From contig JAEUQF010000319.1 of assembly GCA_016789745.1 (NCBI GenBank), positions 20,197 through 84,196 on the forward strand: a stretch of 64,000 nucleotides of DNA, in the 5' to 3' direction. The translations under genes were made by a program, and so were the position numbers. Under the pieces are notes generated by a model, which had not been told where the DNA came from, made no database searches, and saw nothing but the letters and a program-made list of their open reading frames with translations. Position 1 is the stretch's first letter, and the number at the start of each line of letters is the position of its first letter. The stretch is from Bryobacterales bacterium. GTDB lineage: Bacteria > Acidobacteriota > Terriglobia > Bryobacterales > Bryobacteraceae. This document shows, one piece after another, positions 51,363 through 60,851 of the stretch.

Positions 51363-54034
51363 CGCGGCTGGAACACATCGGCGAGTTGTTTCACCAGGCA
51401 CTGGCGCTGCCGGAGGAAGAACGTGCGGCATTCTTGCACGGCGCGGACATCACCAGCAGCGAACGGGACCAGGTGCAGGCGATGCTGGCGGGCCATCAGA
51501 AGGCCTTCGCATTTTTCGACGACCTGGGCCACCAACTGCGTGCCGAAAGCGCGCTGCCGACCGAAGATAGCTGGGAAAACGCGGCGCTGGGGCCATACCG
51601 GCTGAGGCGGGAGTTGGGGCGCGGCGGCATGGGCGTAGTTTACCTGGGAGAACGCACCGAGAGCGGCTTCGCGCAACTGGTGGCCATCAAAGTCATTCGC
51701 AGCGGGAAGGAATCCGATTACGCGCAGCAGCGTTTTCTGGAAGAGCGCCGGATTCTGTCGCGGCTGCGGCACGACGGCATCGCGCGGCTGTACGATGGCG
51801 GCCAGACGCCGTGGGGGTCGCCCTACCTGGTCATGGAGTACGTGGAAGGCGAGCGGCTGGACGAATACTGCCGCAAGCAGAACCTGGATCTGCGCGGGCG
51901 CCTGAAGCTGTTCCTGCAGGTCTGTGCGGCCATTCGCTACGCCCATGGCAATTTGGTGATCCATCGCGACCTGAAGCCTGCCAATGTGCTGGTAACGGCG
52001 GAGGGCGTGCCGAAACTGGTGGATTTCGGAATTGCCCGGCGCCTGGTGGAGGAACCTTCCGCCGGCGACGCCGAGCCCGATCCGCTGTTGGCACTGACGC
52101 CGGACTACGCCGCTCCCGAGCAACTTCTGGGACAGCCGGTGACGACGCAAACCGACGTCTGGGGGCTGGGGCTGATCCTGTATGAACTGCTGTGCGGCGA
52201 GCGGCCGTTTCGAGAGGGACTCGGCCGGAAAGCCGGCACGGAGCCTCCCGCGCTTGCCTCGCGCTGCCGGCCAGAGTGGCGGAGCGAAGTGGCAGCCGAC
52301 CTGGAACCCGTTTGCCGCAAGGCACTGGCGTTGCGCGCGGAGGACCGTTATGTGTCGGCCGAGGAGTTGGCGCGCGACGTGGAGCGGTATCTGGACGGGT
52401 ATCCGGTGTCGGCGAGGGTGCCAACACCGGCGTACCGGGCCGCCAAGTTCGTGGAGCGGCACCGTCAGGGTGTAGCCGTGACCGCTTTGTTTGCACTGGT
52501 TCTGGTGGTGGCGGGTGCGATGCTGGCCGTCCAGTCGGCGGCCTGGAAACGGGAGCGAGACAAGGCCCAGCGGGTGGCGGGCCTGCTGGTGAACCTGTTC
52601 ACCCAGGTAGATCCCGATGATGCACGGCAGCGGGAGATTCCAGCGCGAGAGGTGCTGGATCGGGGCGTGGAGGCGGTGGATCGTGATCTGCGCGAGGAGC
52701 CGGAAGTCCGGGCGGAACTGCTGGATGTGATCGCGCAGGTGTACTACAAACTGGCTCGGTTTGAGGAAGCAGGCAGGCTTTACCGCACGACGCTCGAAGG
52801 CACCAGGGACAAGCAGGAGCGCGCCGCCAGGCTCCATCGCTGGGGGCAAGTGTTGCATGACCAGGGCAAGTACGATGAAGCCGCGGCACGGCTGCGGGAG
52901 GCGCTGCAGATCCGGCAGGAAGTGGGTGGCCCGGCAGCAGCCCAGAGCAGCACCTTCCTGGCCTTGACGCTGTATCGGAAGGGCGACTTTAAGCAGGCAG
53001 CGCCTCTGTTCCAGGCGGCACTCGACGCGCTGCGCAAGCAGCCCGGGGCCACGGTTGACCTGGCGGACGCGCTAAGCGGCATGGGGCTGCTGCGCTACGC
53101 GACAGGCGACTACAAGGGTGCCGAGGCGCCGCTGCGGGAGGCTCTTACCCTGCAGAAGCAGGTGTACGGCAGCGAGCACCGCCAGATTGCCGATACGCTT
53201 AGCAATCTGGCCGCGGTCTTGAGCCGGCAGGGCCGCGATGCCGAGAGCGAACCTTTGGCCCGCGAGTCGATCGACATCCTGCGCAAGGTGCGACCGCGAC
53301 ACCCAAAACTGGCGACGGCTCTGAACAACCTGGGGCTGATGCTGGCCTCCAAAGGGAGGGAAGCCGAGGCCGAACCGCCGATGCGCGAATCGTTGGAGAT
53401 TCGCCGGGCCATCCTTCCGGCGGCCCATCCGGATCAGGCGCAGAGCCTTTCGAACCTGGGCTGGCTGCTGACTACGCTGCACCGCTTCGATGAGGCGGAG
53501 ACCCTGCTGACCAGCGCTTTGGAGATCCGGCGCAAGGCCTTCGGGCCAAGCCATGTGCTGACGGCGGATGCTCTGGGCAGCCTTGGCATGCTGTATCTGG
53601 AGCGCTGGCAGCCCGCTAGAGCCGCGCCGCTGCTGGAAGAAGCGCTGGCCACCAGCGTGGCGAAGATCGGGCAGAAGCATCCGGTGGTGGCGATTCATCG
53701 TAACAACAGGGCGATTCTCTGGGCGGTGCAGAGAAACCCGCAGGCCGAAGCCGAGTTTCGGGAAGCACTGGCGATCCGGCGGGCAATGCTGCCCAAAGGA
53801 CATCCGCACCTGAGCTGGTCGCTGCTGGGGTTAGGCGCGCTTTTGGCATCGAAGGGGCGGGGCACCGAGGCAGAGCCGCTCTTGTGGGAGGCCGTCGAGA
53901 TCCGGCGCAAGACGCTGCCGGAAGGGCACGTGTTGATCGCGGAGGCAGAATGGGCCTGGAAGAGGACGAGGGGGGAGGCGGCGGCCAGCCCGTCTAAGGC
54001 CTTCTCCGCCGTGGTACGTACGCTGGATCGGTGA
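51359..54034 (+). CDS. Ser/Thr protein kinase with membrane helix and TPR array
   Basis: An 891-residue PknB-type kinase. After a short N-terminal region, the kinase domain (about 78-345) shows GRGGMGVVY, the ATP Lys in VAIKVIR, HRDLKPANVL (about 202-211), DFGIA and the APEQL motif, all intact. A membrane helix (about 374-393) divides it from a long TPR array (about 430-880). The array has repeated A-LNNLG-type helices such as SLSNLGWLL and LREALTLQ, probably extracytoplasmic. The ATGA overlap with the sigma gene indicates that the kinase regulates that sigma factor. Confidence 0.9.
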   Translation: MTRLEHIGELFHQALALPEEERAAFLHGADITSSERDQVQAMLAGHQKAFAFFDDLGHQLRAESALPTEDSWENAALGPYRLRRELGRGGMGVVYLGERTESGFAQLVAIKVIRSGKESDYAQQRFLEERRILSRLRHDGIARLYDGGQTPWGSPYLVMEYVEGERLDEYCRKQNLDLRGRLKLFLQVCAAIRYAHGNLVIHRDLKPANVLVTAEGVPKLVDFGIARRLVEEPSAGDAEPDPLLALTPDYAAPEQLLGQPVTTQTDVWGLGLILYELLCGERPFREGLGRKAGTEPPALASRCRPEWRSEVAADLEPVCRKALALRAEDRYVSAEELARDVERYLDGYPVSARVPTPAYRAAKFVERHRQGVAVTALFALVLVVAGAMLAVQSAAWKRERDKAQRVAGLLVNLFTQVDPDDARQREIPAREVLDRGVEAVDRDLREEPEVRAELLDVIAQVYYKLARFEEAGRLYRTTLEGTRDKQERAARLHRWGQVLHDQGKYDEAAARLREALQIRQEVGGPAAAQSSTFLALTLYRKGDFKQAAPLFQAALDALRKQPGATVDLADALSGMGLLRYATGDYKGAEAPLREALTLQKQVYGSEHRQIADTLSNLAAVLSRQGRDAESEPLARESIDILRKVRPRHPKLATALNNLGLMLASKGREAEAEPPMRESLEIRRAILPAAHPDQAQSLSNLGWLLTTLHRFDEAETLLTSALEIRRKAFGPSHVLTADALGSLGMLYLERWQPARAAPLLEEALATSVAKIGQKHPVVAIHRNNRAILWAVQRNPQAEAEFREALAIRRAMLPKGHPHLSWSLLGLGALLASKGRGTEAEPLLWEAVEIRRKTLPEGHVLIAEAEWAWKRTRGEAAASPSKAFSAVVRTLDR

Positions 54035-54037
54035 TTT

Positions 54038-54052
54038 CTCAGATCTTCTGAG
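54038..54052 (+). other. Short inverted repeat after the kinase gene
   Basis: CTCAGA and TCTGAG flank a three-base loop directly after the kinase stop. TTATCC and GGATAA form a second, wider inverted repeat around 54057-54090. There is no T-tract beyond scattered T runs, so this is at best a weak terminator or an mRNA 3'-end hairpin. Confidence 0.25.
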
Positions 54053-54116
54053 CTGTTTATCCTAGTTTTGTCGTTTTCCTCAGTGGATAAGTCCGTACAC
54101 GAGTTGGAGAACGAGC

Positions 54117-56153
54117 ATGCGCATTGTTTTACTGCCTTTGCTTCCCCTGTTGCTGACCGCCACAGGCTGGAGTGCTGACGAGAAATCCCCAACGGGATCC
54201 TCCTTTCCCCGCGTTATCCGTCCCAACATTACGGAACCGGTTCCGCTGAAGCCGAATGCCGGCTCCTGCCAGGCCAATTCGCTGAAGCGCACACCGGCAG
54301 CTTTGCAACTGCTGGCCCAGATGGAAGAGCGGCCGCGCGACTTTTACGGGTTGCCGGGCCACCCTGCCGACAAGCGCGCCGGACAGCGCGTCAGCGCCAA
54401 CGGTCCAGTGAAACTGGAGCGGCTGGCAACGCTGGGCACGCAACGAATCACGGGTGTGGAGCCGACGGCCTGCGAGCCGGCGCCCACCGCCCGTACACAA
54501 TTCACAGCCACGGATCCGACGGTGTGGCACTTCCTGACAGTGAGTGGTGCCGCGGCCGGGGAAGTGGTGGTGTGGGAGTGGATCCGACCCGACGGGTCGC
54601 GGCACGATACGACGCGGCTGACGCTGAACGTGAGCGGCAGTGTCTGCATGTGGGCTGGGTTGAACATCGCCGGCACCACCACGGCCGGGTTCCCGGGAAC
54701 CTGGACGGTACGCGTAACGGTAAATAGTACGCCGCTGGCCACCACCACGTTTACACTGGGCGCCAGCAACACGCCGGGCGGCGGGGCCGGAACCCGGGTT
54801 TGCCGCAATGAACTGAGCCTGTTCTACCAGGGCGCCCACAGCTTGGGAACGGCGTGGGTCCGGCCAGTGTTCGAGGGAAGCATTTTCTCGCCTCTGGCGA
54901 TTTCCCAGATCCAGGGCGCGCTCGACAATCTGCTGGCGGGCGTGAATGCCGTTCCGTGCATCGTTTTTGACCGGACAAGGATTACGGCGCTATCGCGGCG
55001 CATTCCCACCATCAGTCCGGACACCGCGATCACGGAGACCGAAGCGCTGATCCGGGACCTGCAGTTGGCGGTCCGCACAGTGCCGTTGACCTGCGATAGC
55101 GGGGTCAACCTGGAGTCGCTCTTCGTGGTGGGCGTGCACCTGGGGGCGGCGGTGGGCTGGTCCACCGGCTTCACCTGCCAGGATGCGATTCCCAACGACG
55201 TGATCTCCGCCATGCAGGCGCATCTGGAAACCGCCCGGCAGGCTGCCGAAGCGTACCGTCCCTGTTCATCGAGCTTTGATCCCGATCTGTTCCGCACCGC
55301 CATCAACCTCAACGAGCCGGGGATCGAAGTATTTACAGACTTGGTAGGCGTTTACAACCTTTACGTATGGAACGTATCGTTGTCTGACTGCTGCTGTACA
55401 TGCGGTGGTCCTGGCGGATCTACGGGAGGAGGCGCAGGTGCCGTAGGCACGGTCAGCGGCACCGTCCGAAACGCTTCCAACGGGCAGGTGCTGGCGAATG
55501 CCAGAGTGACCGTGGTAGGCGCGACCACCATTAACGCCACGACAGCGGCGGACGGCACCTACACGCTACGCTCGGTTCCTGCGGGCGCGCAGCGGCTGGA
55601 GGCATCGGCCACCGGCTTCATCACCACAACGGTGAACGTAAACGTGACCTCGGGCCAGACGCTGACCCAAAACATCTCGTTGTCTCCGGTGCTGCAGACG
55701 GGCCAGACTCGCATTACATTGAACTGGACCAAGACTAACAATCAACCTAACGACCTGGATATGCATCTGGTGGGCCCTATACCCAACAGCACCAGTTGCT
55801 TCCACATCTACTACAGCAGCCCGGGCAATCTGACGGCTTCGCCCTTTGCGCAGTTGGAGGTGGATAACATCAACGTCAGCGGCGACCCGCCGACCGAAAC
55901 GGTGCGCATCGAACGGCTAACGCCCGGCATTTACCGCTTCTATGTTCACAACTATTCGGGGAACTCGCAGGCGGAGTTGGCGGCATCGAGGGCGACGGTA
56001 CAGGTGTTCGGGTCGGGAGGGCAGACGTTTAGCGATACGGTGCCATCAGGGACCGGCGTCTATTGGAGCGTGTTCACAATGGACGGGACCACGGGACAGA
56101 TCACCAGGACCGGAACCGTTAGCGGAACGGCGCCGCCGCAGACCTGCCGGTGA
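54117..56153 (+). CDS. Large secreted protein with carboxypeptidase-regulatory and DUF2135-like domains
   Basis: A 678-residue exported protein with a signal peptide (MRIVLLPLLPLLLTATGWSA). The middle contains an uncharacterised Cys-containing region ending in a DCCCTC cluster (about residues 423-428) and a Gly-rich linker. A CarboxypepD_reg beta-sandwich follows (about 440-525: VSGTVRNASNGQVLANARV, TAADGTYTLRSVPAG). The C-terminal domain (about 530-660) includes LNWTKTNNQPNDLDMHLVGP and YRFYVHNYSGN, as in DUF2135 proteins. Role unknown. It follows the kinase by 82 bases and could be an output of the sigma/kinase unit. Confidence 0.75.
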   Translation: MRIVLLPLLPLLLTATGWSADEKSPTGSSFPRVIRPNITEPVPLKPNAGSCQANSLKRTPAALQLLAQMEERPRDFYGLPGHPADKRAGQRVSANGPVKLERLATLGTQRITGVEPTACEPAPTARTQFTATDPTVWHFLTVSGAAAGEVVVWEWIRPDGSRHDTTRLTLNVSGSVCMWAGLNIAGTTTAGFPGTWTVRVTVNSTPLATTTFTLGASNTPGGGAGTRVCRNELSLFYQGAHSLGTAWVRPVFEGSIFSPLAISQIQGALDNLLAGVNAVPCIVFDRTRITALSRRIPTISPDTAITETEALIRDLQLAVRTVPLTCDSGVNLESLFVVGVHLGAAVGWSTGFTCQDAIPNDVISAMQAHLETARQAAEAYRPCSSSFDPDLFRTAINLNEPGIEVFTDLVGVYNLYVWNVSLSDCCCTCGGPGGSTGGGAGAVGTVSGTVRNASNGQVLANARVTVVGATTINATTAADGTYTLRSVPAGAQRLEASATGFITTTVNVNVTSGQTLTQNISLSPVLQTGQTRITLNWTKTNNQPNDLDMHLVGPIPNSTSCFHIYYSSPGNLTASPFAQLEVDNINVSGDPPTETVRIERLTPGIYRFYVHNYSGNSQAELAASRATVQVFGSGGQTFSDTVPSGTGVYWSVFTMDGTTGQITRTGTVSGTAPPQTCR

Positions 56154-56177
56154 GAACCGCGGGAGGACGTTAGCCGG

Positions 56178-56627
56178 TTAGGCCCGGGCCGAAACCGAGG
56201 AACGCTCGCCCATGGCGTTGGCGAAGTGGGAGACGATGTCGGCCATTTCGACCAGCGCCTGGCGGGCATGGGCGCCACGTGACAGTTGACGGGAAACGCG
56301 GAACCACACGCGCATCGCCTGGTAGTCCACCATCAGCATCCGCTGCTCCAGCGTGAGGGAACCAAGCTGGAAGCTGGACGCATGCTGCAGCAGGCTGATC
56401 AGCAGATGATAGTCACGCTCCAAGGACGCGCGCGCGTCCTCCAAACCGTCCAACTGCGCCTGGGCGAGTTTGGCCTGGATCGCTGGAAATGCGAGCTGGT
56501 TTGCTTCTGCTACCTGGACCGTGTAGTCACGCGCCGTCCTGGTATTCAGGATGAGCAGGCACGTGTACCGGAACCAGTACAGGAAAAGTACCAGCGAGAA
56601 TGCGATAATGGCAAGGCTCACAAACAT
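56178..56627 (-). CDS. Hypothetical single-pass membrane protein
   Basis: A 149-residue protein with one N-terminal helix (FVSLAIIAFSLVLFLYWFRY) and a helical, Ala/Leu/Gln-rich cytoplasmic or periplasmic part (about 35-140). The ATG at 56627 places the helix at the very start; an upstream ATG at 56663 adds 12 residues. No family recognised. The composition resembles small regulatory or scaffolding proteins. Confidence 0.6.
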   Translation of the reverse strand: MFVSLAIIAFSLVLFLYWFRYTCLLILNTRTARDYTVQVAEANQLAFPAIQAKLAQAQLDGLEDARASLERDYHLLISLLQHASSFQLGSLTLEQRMLMVDYQAMRVWFRVSRQLSRGAHARQALVEMADIVSHFANAMGERSSVSARA

Positions 56628-56711
56628 GGCTGAGATCGCTTCGCTACACGGCCAAGTTAACATCGGGGGATGTGTGAAGCAATAGAAACAAAGTCACTAA
56701 GGCGATTTGGT

Positions 56712-57296
56712 CTAAGGTGCATCGGGCGATTGCCCGAAGACCATATGGCCTGGAGTAACATGACCTTTTTCACAGTGGTCCAGGTATAGGCCGCCGTAAC
56801 TACGGGTAATATACTGCGACTCCTGGTAGCCCAGCGCGGCCGCCTGCCGGTCGATCCATTCCGCGCCACCTTCCAGCTCCATGTACTCGCCGATCGGCGT
56901 TTCGTCCACCGTGAGAACGCCTTCCCCATCGGTATACTCGGTGCGGTACTTTTCGTAGCGGAATGTCGCACGATAGCCTAGCCGCTCCAGCATCTGCGCC
57001 AGCAGGCTGCCGTCGCCTACGCCGGTTTCCAGTTCCTCGCGCGATTTGTGTTTGCCGGTGGTGGCAGGACCCTTGTATGTGAGGATCCAGCGCGAACTGG
57101 AACCTTCGCCGGTCTGACGGAGACGGAGAATCCGGCCCTCCTGGCGCATGATCCCAGTGGGCAGGTCGTAGATCGTGTTGGCCTCAAACTGACGGGGCGC
57201 CGACAAGCGAAAGCCGAGCGCCGGCAGTCGCGACAGCAGAGACTCCCGGTCCTCCAGCGCCAATTTGATTTCGGTTTCCGTCTGGGTCCCGGCCAT
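56712..57296 (-). CDS. CYTH domain protein (class IV adenylyl cyclase/thiamine-triphosphatase-like)
   Basis: A 194-residue triphosphate-tunnel protein. The ExExK motif is TETEIKL near the start; further tunnel residues are in RILRLRQ, LTYKGP and RFRYEKYR-like RYEKYRTEY and ELEGG. Bacterial members are CyaB-type cyclases or tripolyphosphatases; which one cannot be told. It begins two bases after the lipA stop, so it is co-transcribed with lipA although the functions are unrelated. Confidence 0.83.
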   Translation of the reverse strand: MAGTQTETEIKLALEDRESLLSRLPALGFRLSAPRQFEANTIYDLPTGIMRQEGRILRLRQTGEGSSSRWILTYKGPATTGKHKSREELETGVGDGSLLAQMLERLGYRATFRYEKYRTEYTDGEGVLTVDETPIGEYMELEGGAEWIDRQAAALGYQESQYITRSYGGLYLDHCEKGHVTPGHMVFGQSPDAP

Positions 57297-57298
57297 GG

Positions 57299-58192
57299 CT
57301 AGACGGGAGCCACCATGGACAGCGATGCCTCATGGCTGTGATCGGCGTGATAGCTGCTGCGCACCAGCGGACCTGCTTCCACGTGCGGGAAGCCCATGGC
57401 CATACCTTCCCTGCGGAGCATGGCGAATTCCTCCGGGGTGACGTAACGCAGAATAGGCAGGTGCTTGGGCGAGGGGCGCAGGTATTGGCCGAGAGTGACG
57501 ATATCGACATTGTGGGCCCGCAGGTCTCGCATCACCTGCAGAACCTCGTCCAGGGTTTCCCCCAAGCCCAGCATCAGGCCGGATTTGGTGGGCACCTCCG
57601 GACGCAGTTTCTTGGCATAGGCCAGCATGTCGAGCGAACGCATGTAGCGAGCTCCCAGGCGCACCTGGCGGTAGAGACGCGGCACGGTTTCCGTGTTGTG
57701 ATTGAGGACGTCGGGGCGGGCGTCCATGACGATCTCCATGGCATCATGCGAGCCCTGGAAGTCAGGCACCAGCACTTCCACCTTGCAATCGGGGATGCGC
57801 TCCCGGATGGCGCGGATGCACATGGCGAACAGGAGCGCGCCGCCGTCCTTGCGGTCATCGCGATTGACACTGGTGAGCACCGCGTACTTCAGGCCGAGCG
57901 CGGCGATGGCTTCCGCTACGCGGCGCGGCTCGTCGAAATCGACTTCTAGCGGAGCGCCTTTCTGCACAGCGCAGAAGCCGCAGCGGCGGGTGCAGACGTT
58001 GCCCAGGATCATGAACGTGGCGGTGCGGTGGTTCCAGCATTCGCCAACATTCGGGCAGGCCGCCGATTCGCATACGGTGTGCAGTTGCAGGCGTTCCACC
58101 AGCGCTTTGAGTTCGCGGTAGTTGCCGCCGGCAGGCGCAGGCGCGCGAAGCCAATCGGGGCGTTTTGGCTGATTCTCAATCTGGACGAGCAC
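57299..58192 (-). CDS. lipA: Lipoyl synthase
   Basis: A 297-residue radical SAM enzyme that inserts two sulfurs into octanoyl-lipoyl domains. The auxiliary cluster motif is CESAACPNVGEC, and the SAM cluster motif CTRRCGFC (CxxxCxxC) follows, with the C-terminal RSSY present. The start is a GTG; 17 bases separate it from the nadB stop, so nadB, lipA and the CYTH gene form one unit, with two enzymes that handle [4Fe-4S]-dependent or NAD-related cofactors. Confidence 0.95.
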   Translation of the reverse strand: MLVQIENQPKRPDWLRAPAPAGGNYRELKALVERLQLHTVCESAACPNVGECWNHRTATFMILGNVCTRRCGFCAVQKGAPLEVDFDEPRRVAEAIAALGLKYAVLTSVNRDDRKDGGALLFAMCIRAIRERIPDCKVEVLVPDFQGSHDAMEIVMDARPDVLNHNTETVPRLYRQVRLGARYMRSLDMLAYAKKLRPEVPTKSGLMLGLGETLDEVLQVMRDLRAHNVDIVTLGQYLRPSPKHLPILRYVTPEEFAMLRREGMAMGFPHVEAGPLVRSSYHADHSHEASLSMVAPV

Positions 58193-58209
58193 TTCTTCTA
58201 TTTTCGCAC

Positions 58210-59769
58210 CTATTCGAATTCCACTGGCTTCGACTGGCTCACGGTGGAGTGCTTTTCGAACTCTGTGCGCTTGGCCGGGAAATCCGTGCGGTAGTGACCA
58301 CCCCGGCTTTCCTGCCGTGCCAGACCGCAGCGGGCAATCAGCAGCGCCACCGGGTGGATATTGCGGACCTCATAGTCGGTGCGCTCCGGGTCCGGGAGAT
58401 CCACTTGCGGGACCGCTTCCAGATCGTGGATCATCTGGCTGAGGCCGGCGGAGTCGCGGACCAAGCCAGCTTGCCGCCAAGCCATGCGGCGCAGTTCGAT
58501 TTCCGAGATCTGCGGGAAGGCGCCGGCGGGCGGTTGCGGGTTCACCACCACGGGACGAACAGCATGTTCGCGCATCGCTTCGCCGGCCCGGGCGCCGAAC
58601 ACCACGGCCTCCAGCAGCGAATTGCTGGCCAGCCGGTTCGCGCCGTGGACGCCGGTACAGGCCACCTCGCCAGCCGCGTAGAGCCGGGGCAGCGTGGTGC
58701 GGGCGTGTAGGTCGGTCTTGACGCCGCCCATCGCATAGTGCGCGGCTGGATGCACGGGCGCCGGTTCGCGCGTCAGATCCAGGCCGTAATGCAGGCAGGT
58801 CTGGTAAATGCGCGGGAAGTGTTCTGGAATACCCGTGAGATGCGTCAGGTCCAAGAAAACGTGCTCGTCACCGGTGCGCAGGATCTCGTGCACGATGTTG
58901 CGGCTAACCACGTCGCGCGGAGCGAGTTCGGCCATGTCATGCTTGCCCAGCATGAACCGATCCCCGGCACGGTTGCGCAGATAGGCGCCGGCACCACGCA
59001 GCGCCTCCGACAACAGAAAGCGGGGCGCGCCGGCCAGATGCAGGGCGGTCGGATGGAATTGGACGAACTCCAGATCGGAGATCACCGCACCGGCGCGCCA
59101 GGACATGGCTACGCCATCGCCGGTGGCTACGTCGGGATTCGTGGTCTCCAGGTAGACGCGCCCCAGGCCGCCGGTGGCCAGCAGGACGGCGCTGGCGCGG
59201 ATCGAAATCAGCACGTTACGCTCGCTATCGAAGGCCAGCGCCCCCGCCACTTCGCCATCTTCGAGCAGCAGGTCCGTGACGGCCGCGAAGCTCTCAAAGC
59301 GAATATTCGGCAAAGATGCCGCGCGGCGATACAGCGACCGCACCAATTCCCGCCCTGTGGAATCGCCCTGCGAATGCAGAATGCGGGAACGCGAGTGCGC
59401 CCCTTCGCGGCCAAAGGCCAGCTTGTTGCCCTCTTTGTCGAACTCGGTGCCCCAGTCGATCAGTTGCTGGATGGCGGCAGGCCCCTCGGCAACCAGCGCT
59501 TCGACGGCTTCGCGGTTGCAGAGGCCATCGCCGGCGATCAGGGTGTCGTGCTCGTGCAGTTCGACATCGTCGTCATCGCTGAGCGCGACGGCAATGCCGC
59601 CCTGGGCGTACTGGGAGGACGATTCGCGGATACTGTCTTTGGAGAGAACGAGGACTTGCCCGGTTTCGGCGAGCGAAATGGCGGCCCGGAGTCCAGCCAC
59701 TCCAGCTCCTACTACCAGGTAGTCGGTGGTGAGTGTTTCGGCAGGCGGTCTGATAGTCCCATGGTACAA
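58210..59769 (-). CDS. nadB: L-aspartate oxidase
   Basis: A 519-residue FAD enzyme that oxidises aspartate to iminoaspartate, the first step of de novo NAD synthesis. The dinucleotide fold VVGAGVAGLRAAISLAETG is near residues 20-38 and SSQYAQGGIAVAL follows. HPAAHYAMGGVKTDLHART and CTGVHGANRLASNSLLEA are typical of NadB/SdhA relatives. The start is a TTG at 59769, only eight bases from the divergent aroB ATG. Partner nadA is not in the window. Confidence 0.93.
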   Translation of the reverse strand: MYHGTIRPPAETLTTDYLVVGAGVAGLRAAISLAETGQVLVLSKDSIRESSSQYAQGGIAVALSDDDDVELHEHDTLIAGDGLCNREAVEALVAEGPAAIQQLIDWGTEFDKEGNKLAFGREGAHSRSRILHSQGDSTGRELVRSLYRRAASLPNIRFESFAAVTDLLLEDGEVAGALAFDSERNVLISIRASAVLLATGGLGRVYLETTNPDVATGDGVAMSWRAGAVISDLEFVQFHPTALHLAGAPRFLLSEALRGAGAYLRNRAGDRFMLGKHDMAELAPRDVVSRNIVHEILRTGDEHVFLDLTHLTGIPEHFPRIYQTCLHYGLDLTREPAPVHPAAHYAMGGVKTDLHARTTLPRLYAAGEVACTGVHGANRLASNSLLEAVVFGARAGEAMREHAVRPVVVNPQPPAGAFPQISEIELRRMAWRQAGLVRDSAGLSQMIHDLEAVPQVDLPDPERTDYEVRNIHPVALLIARCGLARQESRGGHYRTDFPAKRTEFEKHSTVSQSKPVEFE

Positions 59770-59770
59770 C
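59765..59770 (+). promoter_or_regulatory. -10-like element of aroB inside the nadB start
   Basis: TACAAC is followed by seven bases and the aroB ATG at 59778. It overlaps the first codon of divergent nadB (59767-59769). The opposite strand has CATAAA five bases before the nadB TTG. Both mRNAs should have little or no leader, and the promoters overlap. Confidence 0.35.
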
Positions 59771-59777
59771 GGTCTTT

Positions 59778-60851
59778 ATGCCCGCTTTTCGAGTTGAGAC
59801 GCCAATGCGCACCTACGATGCCATTGTGGAAAGGGGCATCGTGTCGCAGGCGGGGAACTACATCCCCGCAAAAACCGGCGCGGTGTTCGTCGTCACCACA
59901 AGCGACGTCTGGGAGTTGCACGGCAAACCCTTAGCGACGGCGCTGGGGCCGCGATTGCGCAAGGTCCTGTTTTTCCCCGGCGGCGAGAGCCGCAAGCGGC
60001 TGGAAGAAGTGGAACGGCTGGCCGAGCAGATGGTGGCCGAAGGAGGCGACCGGTCCAGCCTGGTGGTGGCTTTCGGCGGCGGCATTGTGACCGACGTGGG
60101 CGGCTTTCTGGCCTCGGCGTTCATGCGCGGCGTGCCGGTGCTGCAGATTCCCACAACGCTGGTAGCGCAGGTGGATGCGGCGGTGGGCGGCAAAACCGGC
60201 GTGAACCTGGTGAGCGGCAAGAATCTGGTGGGTGCGTTTCATCAGCCGCTGGCCGTGCTGATTGACCCGGATGTGCTGGCGACGCTGCCGGAAAGGGAAT
60301 ACCGCGCCGGGCTTTACGAAGTCATCAAATGCGGTGTGATTCGAAGCGAGAGCCTGTTCCGGCTGCTGGCCGAGGAGCGCGACGCGGTGATGAAACTGGA
60401 ACCGCGCGTGGTGGACGAACTGGTGTGCGAGTCGGTGCGCATCAAGGCGGAGGTGGTCACCGCGGATGAGAAGGAAGGCGACCTGCGGCGCATCCTGAAC
60501 TTCGGTCATACCATTGGCCATGCGCTGGAGGCGGAAACCGAATACACCCGCTTCCTGCATGGCGAGGCGGTAGCTTTCGGCATGAATGCCGCCACCCGGC
60601 TGGCACAGATGGTGGGCGTACTGCCGGAATCCGAATGCAGCCAGATCCTTGGACTGGTGAAGGAATACGGCCCGATTCCGTCTCTGGACGGCATTGCCGC
60701 GTCGAACCTCGTATCGCGGCTGGGTGCCGACAAGAAGACCATCCAGGGCAAGGTGCACTTTGTACTACCGGAGAAGGTGGGTGTTGTCAGAGTGATGTCC
60801 GGGATTCCCGAACCGCAGATCCTGGCGGCCACTGAGGCTGCTCTCCGATGA
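59778..60851 (+). CDS. aroB: 3-dehydroquinate synthase
   Basis: A 357-residue NAD- and metal-dependent enzyme of the shikimate pathway. GGGIVTDVGGFLASAF and PTTLVAQVDAAVGGKTGVNL are the NAD and substrate signatures; metal ligands are expected in NFGHTIGHALE and in an earlier glutamate. Length and motifs are complete. Its TGA overlaps the ubiE ATG (ATGA). Divergent from nadB by eight bases. Confidence 0.95.
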   Translation: MPAFRVETPMRTYDAIVERGIVSQAGNYIPAKTGAVFVVTTSDVWELHGKPLATALGPRLRKVLFFPGGESRKRLEEVERLAEQMVAEGGDRSSLVVAFGGGIVTDVGGFLASAFMRGVPVLQIPTTLVAQVDAAVGGKTGVNLVSGKNLVGAFHQPLAVLIDPDVLATLPEREYRAGLYEVIKCGVIRSESLFRLLAEERDAVMKLEPRVVDELVCESVRIKAEVVTADEKEGDLRRILNFGHTIGHALEAETEYTRFLHGEAVAFGMNAATRLAQMVGVLPESECSQILGLVKEYGPIPSLDGIAASNLVSRLGADKKTIQGKVHFVLPEKVGVVRVMSGIPEPQILAATEAALR

